This document shows positions 38,143 through 48,660 of a stretch of 64,000 nt of DNA, one piece after another. This DNA is from Drosophila miranda (taxonomy: Eukaryota; Arthropoda; Insecta; Diptera; Drosophilidae), in assembly GCF_003369915.1 (NCBI RefSeq), contig NC_046673.1, forward strand, positions 17,716,001 through 17,780,000. The letters are read 5' to 3'. The notes under the pieces were generated by a model. The model searched no databases and was not told the DNA's origin. It saw nothing but the letters and a program-made list of their open reading frames with translations. The position numbers and the translations under genes were made by a program. Each line of letters opens with the position of its first letter. Position 1 is the stretch's first letter.

Positions 38143-41100
38143 ACTTAGAGGTAGATGCTGCGGAAACGAAGCTACTCAACCCGATAGCCGATAGGAGATA
38201 TCCAGCTTTTAATCTTATCTCACACTTGACACACACACACACACACACTTCATAAATGCATCCAAGTAGATGATTATCCAAGGCTTATCCAGGCACCAGT
38301 ATTAGGAGTATTATTAGGAGCAGCAATAACCAAATTGCGATTCAATCTTCGACTGTCAGACATAATATTCTTCTTCGAAACCAAAAACAAAACCAAAAAA
38401 ACCAAACACCAAACTCAACACTATGCAACATGACTTCAAGACACAGTTTCAAGACCTACTTCCACATAGGCAACAAGCAAGCACACAAGTCTTGCTTCTA
38501 ATGAGCACCGTAGGATTTTCTACTATAAAAACCACAATCAAAAATCGCTTCAATTGTATACGTTAATAGGAAACCCAGATAGAACGAGATGATATATTTT
38601 AGTACATTACTCAATCCTTAAGTATAAAATTGGATTTGATTTCAATTTAAAATGGCGCGAGCTATCCAGACCATCGCATTATTCTATTCAATGCGGACAA
38701 AATTAAGCCAAAGTAAATGACCAAAAGCAAATCGCAAAAAGATGCAAATTGACTGTCAAATCGCAAAAGTGCGTGCTTCGGTTTTAGCAAATCGTAAGAT
38801 TCCTACGATTCAAAATCGGTTGCTTGTGATTTCAAAAAAGAAATGCAGAAAATTATTTTCGTATATTTTTATATGCAGTTAATGTATTTATTTCAAATCA
38901 GACCTCAATTTTTACTTCAAGCAAGTAAACCAAATTATAACAAATTGCGAGTTGCCGTTCACAGTCAAAATATCGATTTTGGATGTCCTCTGTTTCTTAT
39001 TTCAAGAATTTTTCGGCTTGGTACTGAAATACTTTAATTTTCCAAAGAAAAGTAGCTTTTTTTAAACAGTTTTAGCCAAGTTGCATAAATCGGAGCACAC
39101 AAAAGCATGGCAATATATTTTGTGATTCTGTTTCTGTTAGTAATTGTCTGCGTGCATGGTTGTAATAAATTAGGCGGCACTATCTTCAAAAATGTTCAAC
39201 AAAGACAAACAAAACTCGTTTGGGCAGAGTCCTGTTCCCCTTTCGGAGTGATCGAAAGCCATCTCATATGCCAAGTACTTTTAGTTGAAATTTCAACATA
39301 TTTAGATGAGTCCTTCCAGAGTTCGCCCATAGCAATCTCTTAAATATTCTCGACCTAATTCCGAAGGGTGTAAATTCGACACATATTATAGAATTAAACT
39401 GTATTGTATTTACGAATATTGTAATTTTAAAGATTTTAATGTTTATCTATAAAACTTGTATTTCAAAATGGACTCTATATGGGTTCCTTCTGTTAAAAAT
39501 ATCCTCATAAAAACCAGGTGATTAATAAACACCAATTCAAAAAGGTTTTAGAACTGCTAACCCCTTGAAATGTAGTCGGAAAACGGAACAGCAATATTTA
39601 TACCTTTATACTCTAATGCAGAACATGTGTAATGGATTCTTTTTGTTTCTTCTTTCCGAAATTCGGATTATTGTACACCAAAATCAGTTTTATCCCAGAA
39701 ACTATGTGGTTTTAAATATAAAAACCGGATCAAGCTTGATTAATTTGTCTTGAAATCGAAAAGTTAATCGTAACTAAACCGAACTTAAATAATTGTATGT
39801 GGCAATCCCGGTGAATTCTTGACAATTCTGCAATTTTGATCTTGTGTTGCATGGTGTAACTATTAGATTATTAAAGCTATAATATACATTTATAACTTTT
39901 TTTGTATTATTATACTGATATAAAGCAAAGACCATTACTAAAAAGAACCTATGATAGACACAAGACCTATGCAAGAAATTAAAGCTTTTTGTACTTTGAA
40001 TTTCCAAGTCTTAGGAACGGATGGTTTGCAAGCAGAGTGCACTGGCAGGCATCGCTTCTATACGTCAACATCAGTCCAATGTCAATATGATTGTTAATAC
40101 CTTTTGGTGAAGTTCTTTAGGCAAACCAAATCGGGTCAGTATTTTATGGGTTGTCATTGGAGTGATGTGATGCTGTAATCCTGACCATTTTGACATCTCA
40201 ATATTCTTCAAAAATACACATATGCTGCTGCTGTGCATTTTGCTAGCAAATCATTAAATTTCCTATTTACTAAACTAATCAATTTCGAAACTCGAGGTCA
40301 TATTTTTTAAGCCGAGAAATGATTGCTTTTAAGAATCAATCGATAAGTTATCGTTCTTGTATCCTCAATCCATTTTAATTCAAGCTTTTCTTTTATTTTG
40401 GAAAATTATCAAAGCGCTCATCGAAGTGAAATCCACTCCGATTGGATCAAGTCAAGTTCGTTTATTTGATCTACTTAAGGAATTCAAGGGATCCAATCTA
40501 ACGACTTTCCATGTACTCCATGCAACTGTATTGTGAACTGTATGTCTGTCTGGTGAAGTCTTGATGAACCCTTTGAAAACTTTGTAAATACGACGGGAGA
40601 ACTGGGGCGATTCGGCTCATTTTGAAGGCGAATAAACAAAAGGAAAATCTGAAGACCGAAACGGAATTTAACACAAATACCATAAATAATTTTTTTCAAA
40701 TAAATTGTGTATTTATTTTGGTTTGGGTACTTTGCCATGGATGGCCCTTAGGGTTGCGCTTAAATGTATGGATGAACAAAATGAGTCGAAATAAAAGGTC
40801 GCTGGGCCCAAAAATGTTCTTTTTGGTGCAGCGGGAATTTTGTGAGCCTACTTTTGTACCAGGTACTGAGCTTATAAAATATGTAATTTATACAATAAAC
40901 GAATTGATTTTTTGCCAAACAAAAATTCAGAAAATTCGGTCGAACCGTTTGTTTCGGAAATACAGTCATGACTATATCCACTAGGCTATTGAAGCTGACC
41001 AAGAATATATATACCTACTTTATGGGGTCGGGGGCGCTTCCTTATGGGAACTTCCGCAGGAACAGGGACAGGATATGGCTCTGGGGCGAGGGCCGAAGGG

Positions 41101-41842
41101 ATAATGCAGGGGCAGGGCAGGCCAGGACGGCGGCGAACATTTCATTGCATAAGTTGCACCACCAGCTTGCTCCATCTCTGTCTCTGACTCTCTGTGTCCC
41201 TCTATCCTGCCCCCAGCTTTTGCCCATCTCGCTTAGCATATGCTTCTCTCCTGCTCGTGCTCGTGGTCCTGCTCCTGCCCCATCCACAGCTCCAGCCACA
41301 GCTCGGGCGCCGCCTCCCTTTGTTTGTGGCCCCAACAGCCAAGAACTTGTTGACGTTGTTTCCTGTCAATCAGCGCCTTGCCCCTGGCCTCTCGCCCCGT
41401 TTAAGCTGCATTGTTTGTGGCTAACAAAAAACAATAATCTAAATTATTGTAATTGTCCCAGGAAGGACCTGATTGCTTGTCCGGGGCGGCAGAATTGTCA
41501 TGGCAGTGGGATTGTTGCCTGGCTGGGATTCTCTAACATTTTCCATGAAAGCCTCCTCTTCCGATTACTACCCATCCCTTGACGGTGTTTGCTATCGTTG
41601 TTTTAAGCCCATCGAACCCACTATCGACCGTCCAATCCAATGAGATGTGATTTGTTTTGCCAGACTTTATTGCGGTCTAAAGGAGTGTCTTGTGTGTGTG
41701 TCTTAAGCTCAATGCAACATTAACAAATATATAAACACCCCGGGAGGATATAGAGTGAGCTCATGGCTCAACAAATAGTGCAGCCATAAAGGATTAAACA
41801 TTACAATTTAGTCGCGCTCGTCTTTTTCTCTTCTGATGAAAC
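38143..41842. other. AT-rich region after fu12
   Basis: The first few hundred bases are presumably the fu12 3' UTR. The remainder is AT-rich with no recognisable gene, except for the candidate small secreted peptide at 39107. A DRE-like AATCGATAA lies near 40338. Open frames at 40.97-41.58 kb are Pro/Ser-rich by composition and have no domain features. Confidence 0.5.
39107..39343 (+). CDS. Candidate small secreted peptide (78 aa)
   Basis: The ORF encodes 78 residues. A classic signal peptide (MAIYFVILFLLVIVCVHG) has a plausible cleavage site after residue 18, and the remaining 60 residues contain three Cys (about positions 19, 44 and 55). The ATG has a favourable upstream context (AAAGCATGG), and an ATTAAA polyadenylation-like signal follows at about 39394. 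I recognise no family. Seminal-fluid and immune peptides in Drosophila often look like this, but that is only resemblance. A random open frame in AT-rich DNA can also give a hydrophobic start. Confidence 0.35.
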   Translation: MAIYFVILFLLVIVCVHGCNKLGGTIFKNVQQRQTKLVWAESCSPFGVIESHLICQVLLVEISTYLDESFQSSPIAIS

Positions 41843-42204
41843 TTACGCCGTTTCGTTCGCATCCGCGCCGTCCCCTTGACCCTCCGGGACACCATCGGGC
41901 CAGCAGCCCAACTCATACATTTCTCTGGTAATCTCAGCCAGCTGCAGGAAGGCCGCCCTGGTTTTATATGGGTTTCAGAAGGACAAGCCGAAGAAGCACT
42001 TACCCCTGCGGCTACTGCAAGTCGTTTCTCTTCGTAGATCGCGAACAGCTCGCGGTTGCGTTCCACCAGTCCCTTGTAGGCGTTCAGTTTGTCCTGCCAA
42101 CGCTTCAGTCGCATATTGATCTCAGACCTATCGCGGGTCACTTTTGCGACTCCCCTGGGAGTCTTAGGGATCTCTATGATCTGTACGCCCGACTGGTAGT
42201 CGTC

Positions 42205-42237
<33 letters not shown>

Positions 42238-42588
42238 CTCGTCGCCGTCGTCGTCGTCCTCGTCGTCCTCGGATGGCCCAATATTTAGGTCCTCATCGGA
42301 CCCCTGCTCTGAATAGCAAACCAGCTGTGAGTCGTCCACGTCTGGGCCAATGGCTGTGCTCTTTCCGGATCCCGACTTTGAGTCCTGAAGCTTCTGGGAA
42401 ATCTCTGGGTTGTTCGAGTATGGAGATATTTCCAGGGGCGTCTCCGGGGTCTTATCGCGAACCAACTCGGAGTTTTCCACGTATGGGCAAACAGCTGTGT
42501 CCCGACAACGAACCAACTGTGATTCTTCCGCATCTAGGAGAACCTTCGGGGCTATACGCGCACTGCATACCTGAGGATTCCGATTCAT
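41843..42588 (-). CDS. Unrecognised acidic / coiled-coil protein
   Basis: Exons on the minus strand are 42588-42004 and 41941-41843. The 62-base intron has a GTAAGT donor and CTGCAG acceptor, phase 0, giving 227 residues. Residues 1-105 contain three loose copies of a motif ending S[QE]LV (ESQLVRC, NSELVRD, DSQLVCY). A long Asp/Glu run follows at about 107-133, encoded by GAC/GAT repeats. A charged helix predicted to coil (SEINMRLKRWQDKLNAYKG and beyond) and a Gly/Asp tail ending ADANETA complete it. I do not recognise the family. Reading through the intron would give a basic frame of similar length, but the spliced version keeps a coherent acidic/helical protein. A degraded related copy lies next to it. 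Confidence 0.55.
42206..42258. repeat. GTC/GAC trinucleotide run encoding poly-Asp
   Basis: Repeated GTC/CTC triplets on the plus strand encode the Asp/Glu tract of the minus-strand gene. Such tracts vary in length and indicate weak constraint on this segment. Confidence 0.9.
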
Positions 42589-42659
42589 TGTACTGAATAT
42601 ATTTTCTTTTGGATCTTTTTTGTTCGTTTGGAGAGTGTTTTAGTGACAGACAATTCGAT

Positions 42660-43700
42660 TCAAGGCCTGCCTAGACCCTGACGACCCGGACCCTGTAATC
42701 GGGTCACGGCATGGACCAAGTGGATGTCGGGCCAGTGAAATAAATTAATAATGAATACTCGTGTTGTGGCCAACAGAAGAACCACAAGCTCCTCGCTGAT
42801 CGGTTGCAGTAAAAGGCATTTCATGCCGACGACGGGAAGAGGTTTGAAAACCCCGAGGTGGAATTCCAGGAAGTGGCTCTGCTGTCCGTAGATCTCTTCA
42901 ACTAGGAGATACTTCCTTCCTTTTGATCCGTTCTCACGGACAGCTCTGACCAACGAACGAGGACCATCTGTGGCAAGTGGCACTCCTAACTGACGGTTAC
43001 AGAGCCTTCGAGAGTTCCCACGCCTCGAAGAACTTCGAAGATCCCAAACCAAAACGGAGAATACGATGCTGACAGTCTGTTTATTCGCTGGCTGGCGCTT
43101 TTGTGTGGTGTGTTTCTGTATTCTGTGTGAAATCTGTAGCATTCAAAAAATACATGAACATCTAAAATTGAAGATAGGGCGAGCTTTGGCTCAACAAATG
43201 ACGCAGCGCCAAGAGTTGGCGTTTTGGGAGGGATCGGCATCGGAGTACTCCTCAGACTGGTCCCCACCTTTCGCCTTGGCCTTGGCCTGGGGCTGGGCCA
43301 GCGCCAGGGCCATGGCTAAGCTGTGGATGAAGTTGAAGGACCATGACATGACTCATTACGATCTAGTCCCTTCACTAGATGGTACTCACTCTTTCGCCTG
43401 CCCATCAGTAAGCTGATCCTCGAAGGACTTCGAAGCAGCTTGCAATTTCGAATACTAGGCCATCGGATGGATGGCTTTCCATGTCTGGTAGAATCACTTG
43501 ATCCTTCCTGTTAGCCTCCTGCAAGTTGGTTACGTCTTTTAAAGGGTCCCGGTCCATTGTCGGTGTTTTGAATGCTTGTAGTATATTGTATATCTGGTAT
43601 GAACTGTGAAGTTTGTTGTCGATTGCCAGACAGACAAGTCTGAAGTGAGGTGAGTCTTTCTTCAAGGCCTGCCGGTCATAGGACCGAACTCAAGGCCTGA
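42660..43700 (-). pseudogene. Degenerate tandem copy of the acidic gene plus its 5' flank
   Basis: The sequence at 42660-42790 (CAAGGCCTGCCTAGACC onward) and that at 43698-43830 are clearly related, about 1.04 kb apart. This shows duplication of a unit that includes the gene's upstream flank. Within the second unit a minus-strand frame opens at 43557 with MDRDPLKDV, matching MNRNPQVC of the intact gene. It then loses frame near 43440. A donor-like AGA|GTGAGT (about 43393) and acceptor CCACAG (about 43325) lead to a second-exon-like frame ending near 43189. It is probably a broken or strongly diverged copy. Different splicing in a living gene cannot be excluded. Confidence 0.45.
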
Positions 43701-44492
43701 CTGGACCTGGCACGGACCCCGGAATCGGGTCAGGGCATGGACCAGCCGGAAACTGGGTCAGTGAAATGAATAATGAATATACTGGTATTGTTGCCAACAG
43801 CAGAACAAACAACGACAGCACCAACAACGGCAACAGCTCTCTTCGAGCCAAGTGCAACACGCGCGCTAAGCGGCTGCATTTAAAGGCCCTCCTGCACGGG
43901 GCGCCCTGCACGGCAAGTGTGGCGAGTGGAGGGACTTCGACGCAAGGCAGCTGCCAATCCGCACACCCTCTCGAAATCTCAAAATCTCACAATCGAGATG
44001 GAAAAACAAGTAGTTGCAGTGGAGTCCTTCGACCAGCAGATACCCCAATCCCAATCAGATTCATGCACAGTCCTATGGCTTACGGATACTTTTGGGTCGA
44101 AATAGTCGGTGGATCGTAATGAAAGGCAAAGGGATGAACTCTTCCACTGGTGGCCCTGCTCAGAGCCATGTCGGTAGTGTTAAAATGCTTCTTTCTCTCG
44201 CTGGTGGCGTACATCTACACGAATACGCCCTCGACGGGCACTGGGTATGAAAATGGGTTTTGTTGTTGGCAGGCAAAAGCTTGCCACAAATGATGAAATG
44301 CTAAAATGCATGAAATGCAACACCAGTGCCAGGGCTTGTTGCAAGGAGCAGCGTAGGGGCCAGACAGAGGGACGGGGAGTGGGCAGGGCTTGAAGTGGGC
44401 GCTTGATTACAGTGAAATGCACTCAAAAGTGCCGAACGAAGCGATGCCTCCAGCGAATGCGATCGAATGTGCAACAACGGCAACACACACAT

Positions 44493-44493
<1 letters not shown>

Positions 44494-44529
<36 letters not shown>
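44494..44529. repeat. CA dinucleotide microsatellite
   Basis: About 18 CA units, uninterrupted. Confidence 0.95.
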
Positions 44530-44531
<2 letters not shown>

Positions 44532-45346
44532 TATATAGAAGGGGAAAAGGCTGCGCCAAAAAGTTGCACAAATTACATTTAAGTGACGCAAAAGTTAAGT
44601 GAAACTCATTGGGAAAATCGCGGCTAGATGCGATGTGGCATGACTGAGGGGATAGGAAGGAGAACATAGAGAGATGGGGGGTAGTGGGTGGTGCCACAAG
44701 GAGAGGTGGATGATAGATGGTGGATGGTGGAACGATGGAGGGGGAGTCCAAGGGTTAGCTGTTACACTGTTAAGTGCTTTGGTACGCCAAAAGTAGGCAC
44801 TTGAACTATTTTTGTGTTCTCGCACTCTCGGCCACACTTTTTCAGTTGTTTATGTGCTTGTGATGGGATGGAATTGTACTATTGGATGGAATGTGGAAGA
44901 GATTACGGAGGCAGGGTGTATGGATACTGGATATCCACTGCGGGGATGGATCTATGGAACGACGCCATAGTAAGGATACAGCAGAAAGTGATCACATGTT
45001 CCTGTTCTTCCCCAGAGTCCCAAATATATTACTTGGGGGTTGACCTTGAGACCTTGAATGGAAAAAAATGAGGGCTGGGTGTTGCATTATGTACTCACAA
45101 ATGTCAGAGGTGACTCGGTTGGGAAAGCATTGCATTTTATTGTGTTTAGTGTTGGAAAATTTGACTCGTATGAGTAGGCCCTCAGCCCCAAATCTGTGCC
45201 GTTCTTCTCAACGATTGCAAGCCCATACCGTAAGCCGCTCTTCCAGTGTCGGATATCAATGCCACGACATGGGAGGGAACGTTGACTGCTTGGATGCATC
45301 CATTGCCATTGCCATCACTGCCACTCTGCGAGGATGAGGATGAGGA

Positions 45347-45376
45347 CGATGATGATGATGATGATGATGATGATGG
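45347..45376. repeat. GAT trinucleotide repeat
   Basis: About ten GAT units in non-coding sequence. Confidence 0.9.
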
Positions 45377-47742
45377 CTGGCGACGTCTCAGGTTGTGCCT
45401 GGCTTCACTTGTGTTTTAGCCTCATTTGCCACATGGTTTCGCTTGTCTTGCCCCGTCTGGCAGCGTCTCGTATCCCGATCCCAGACCCGCTCTATGCATC
45501 GTCCTTCTCTGTTTCGTGCGCGAATATGGTACGAATATTCCCATTTCGCAGTTGGTTGTGTCTGTCGGTCTGTCGGTCTGTCTGTTCGTCTGCCGCTTGT
45601 CGGTTTCCTGCACTAATGATGCATTCTCACTTGCAACAGTGCAACAGTGCAACGGCAACGGCAATAACAACAACGGCTTTCGGCACGACTCTCGTGTTTT
45701 GTTGCTCCCCAGTTCACTTGAGTGAAATGTTATCTTCTCTCTCGTGCAGTTCCCAGTGCCAGTTCTCGCTTCTGTCCCTGATCCCAGCACCAACCAACCG
45801 AACCAAACCGGCGACCATCCAAGGCTATTTTCGTAGAGCATCAACCAACAGAAGAACAGAACCAACAACCTCCTAACTATGAAAGAATTGTGCTCGCCAT
45901 ATCTAGAAACCGAAAGAGATTCATTGACGATGAGCAAATCTTGCTTTTAAAGCTCCAAGTTCATCACTACAATCTTTCGATAAGTCTTGTTTCAGTAAAT
46001 TACAAATTAAATAAACAAGACGTATGGCATTAGTCCAAAATATTTAAATAGAATAGTTTGAAACTAATTAAATCCTTAGTCTTTGAGTCAGTAGATGCAG
46101 TTGGTGCACAGGTTTTTGCCTTAAAAGCTATTGCAAGAGTTTAACTTAGGCCGTCAGGAAATAAATAGCTTCTATATTCCGCACACAAAAAAGAATCTTA
46201 AAAATGTAATCTATTCAAGAGATCAAAGAAATTTGAATACGACTCTATTGAATATACGTTTTCCAGAAAACTATCCGCATTCCTAGCTCATCCATCCCTT
46301 AAAGAATTTCAAACAAAGATCTATCAAAGATCCAAGTTCCTCGAACCCACACAAGTGGCTCTCATAGTCGTACTCTTGTATTTTTCTATTCGGGGGATCA
46401 TAAAACACAACTGCATTACGTTTTTTGTTTCCATTTCCTCTTTATTATGCTCAATTTTCGGTTTTATACTTTTGTTACGCATATGATTATATATTCTTTC
46501 ATTTATTTATTTTGTTTTTGGTTTCGGTTGTTTTTTTGCTTTTTGTTTATTTATTTTTTTGTTTGTTTTTTGGTTTCGTTTGCCTTTACAAATAATCATC
46601 GCTATGATCGTTCTTATATAATTTATATTTCATATATCCATTAAATTGTTATGCCATTTCTTTGTTATATAAATAATGTACACCACCAAAAGAAAAAACG
46701 AAAAAAAAAAAAAAAATACAATTCAGTACTTATTTGGTTTAATTTGTATTCTTTTTTTTTCTTTGCTCTTTAGTTTGTTGAAGCTGAATTGGGGGATCTC
46801 TTTCTCTTGTTTTTTGTTGTGGTTGTTATTTGAATTTTTTGGTGGGCTTGGGCGTGGCCCGTGCCAAGCAGCGGTAATGCGGCCGAACAATTTTTCAAAC
46901 AATTTCGTTCAATTCAAAAACATCAAGCAAATGTCCCATTACATTAATAATTCATAATTTATAATTAATAATAGTACTCTTGGTGACAGCTGTTTCCGGT
47001 TTCCATTGGGCCGAAGCGAGTATTTTACACATTCATACATACAATACATAGAAATGCAATTTGTTGTCTCCGTCTCTGTCTGTCTCGAGTCGTGTCTTCT
47101 CATGGGTTTACGATTACGATAATGCCATTCCAGATGTACGCTGTATTCATGCCTGGGCTCCTTGAATCCTTGAATCCCATCTCTCGAACTTTTCTATCTT
47201 CTATTCTATTCCGTTTTCTCTCTCTCTCTCTCTTTCTTTCTGGCGTATATGGCGTATGTCTGCTATGTTTTATGCTTTGGATTAACTCTTCCTATGGCTT
47301 TCTAGCTCTAACTTTTCTTGGATCTATGTCCCTCTCTTTCTCTCTATCCCTCTCTATTCCCCTCTATATATATCAACTTGTTTAACGAGTAGTAGCACAA
47401 TTTTTGGACGAAGATGGTTGAAATCGAAGCTTCTAAGTGAGTGAGTGTGTTTGTGTGATCGATTGTGTGTGAAGGAGACTATCCTGCTAACTAAATCCTC
47501 TAAATATATAGTAGGTGGTGGATAGTGGATAGGGGTGTGGGTTTCGCTTTAGGTATACGGTGTTCGGATGTGGGTGAAGCGCTCTTCTTCAGTTTATATG
47601 TTACATACATTATGATCAGGCTATAGGTATATGCTTTCTATAACTATCAAAATTCTCGGCTATATGTTCGAGTAGAAAAGGAAACGCGTTAGTTACAATC
47701 TCCATTTCCCCATCCACGAGTATCTCTCGCCTTCCTTTAACC

Positions 47743-47745
47743 TCT

Positions 47746-47786
<41 letters not shown>

Positions 47787-47787
47787 G
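47743..47787. repeat. CT dinucleotide microsatellite
   Basis: A nearly pure CT tract, about 20 units. Such tracts can bind GAGA factor on the opposite strand. Confidence 0.9.
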
Positions 47788-48660
47788 TTTATATATATTT
47801 TTATTTGTATTTGTATACATATATAAATATATGAGGGTGCTATATAGTGTGTGGATTATACGTATATATCGAATATATATACTTTATATGCATATCAGAA
47901 GAGCAGCCCCGACTGCCTGCTGTCTAGCTGCTGACTAGCTTGAAGGTTTTCGCTCTGTTTGCCTTGTGCTTCAGTGTTCCAGTGGTTCTTTATATAGTAT
48001 ATATGCATGTAAGTGGGGAGATATCTGGGGAGAACAGTAGTGGAATTGGGTCGGGTATAACGGTGGCTAACTGCAGTACTCTCTGATCTGTTCCGATCTG
48101 TTCTTTTCTGTTCTTCTGATGATCTGTTCTTTTCTGTTTCTGTTCTATAATGTTCGCGCTGTTCAACTAAGCTAAGGACGTTTTCGCAAAAAGGTCATCG
48201 TGTTCGTATATATGTATATATGTAGTTATATGCACTATGGATATACGTTTAGTCACTCCGCCGATCGGGGCCACATTTTATTGACTATTATTACTAAGCT
48301 TTGCAAAAAGGCGTGCCCTGTGCCCCGTGCCCTGTGCCATGTGCCATGTGCCATGTGTGCTGTTGTCGGGTGTCGCCTCCCCTTCTTTATTTGTCGTAGT
48401 AGCTGCTGTTGCCCCGATCGAAATTTGTTTAGTTTACTAACAAACAAAAAAAATAGATATATTATGTAGATATAGGTAAGCTAAATCATATCTTCCTAAG
48501 CCTATACACGCATATACATACACAGATATGTATGTACACTCTATATGCAAGCGTACACACACACATATACTATATATCATAATATCTTCCATATGGTTTT
48601 GTAGTTAACAATATCATCATCTATCATCTATCGTCTTGCATTTCCCCCTCTTCCCAGAGC

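Larger units (their letters stand above)
43912..48660. other. Gene-free stretch left of X11Lbeta 3' end
   Basis: No coding exon is seen. It contains a CA microsatellite (44494-44529), a GAT repeat (45347-45376), poly-T/TTTG-rich sequence at 46.4-46.8 kb, CT runs (47221-47233 and 47743-47787) and a GTGCCNT repeat near 48315-48360. The right end should contain the X11Lbeta 3' UTR. Minus-strand AATAAA signals occur near 48277 and 48385. Confidence 0.5.

Noticed and set aside
40968-41582. 204-residue plus-strand frame
   Set aside because: Pro/Ala/Ser-rich composition follows CTC/CCA-rich DNA. It contains no domain, and overlapping frames on both strands are equally open.
41794-42003. Read-through of the acidic gene into a basic C-terminus
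   Set aside because: Canonical GTAAGT donor and CTGCAG acceptor 62 bases apart restore a phase-0 frame. The read-through frame would encode an abrupt change to Arg/Lys-rich sequence typical of an unspliced reading.
46440-47400. T-rich plus-strand frames resembling membrane proteins
   Set aside because: Phe/Leu-rich translations arise from poly-T and CT tracts. There are no stable start contexts or homology features.
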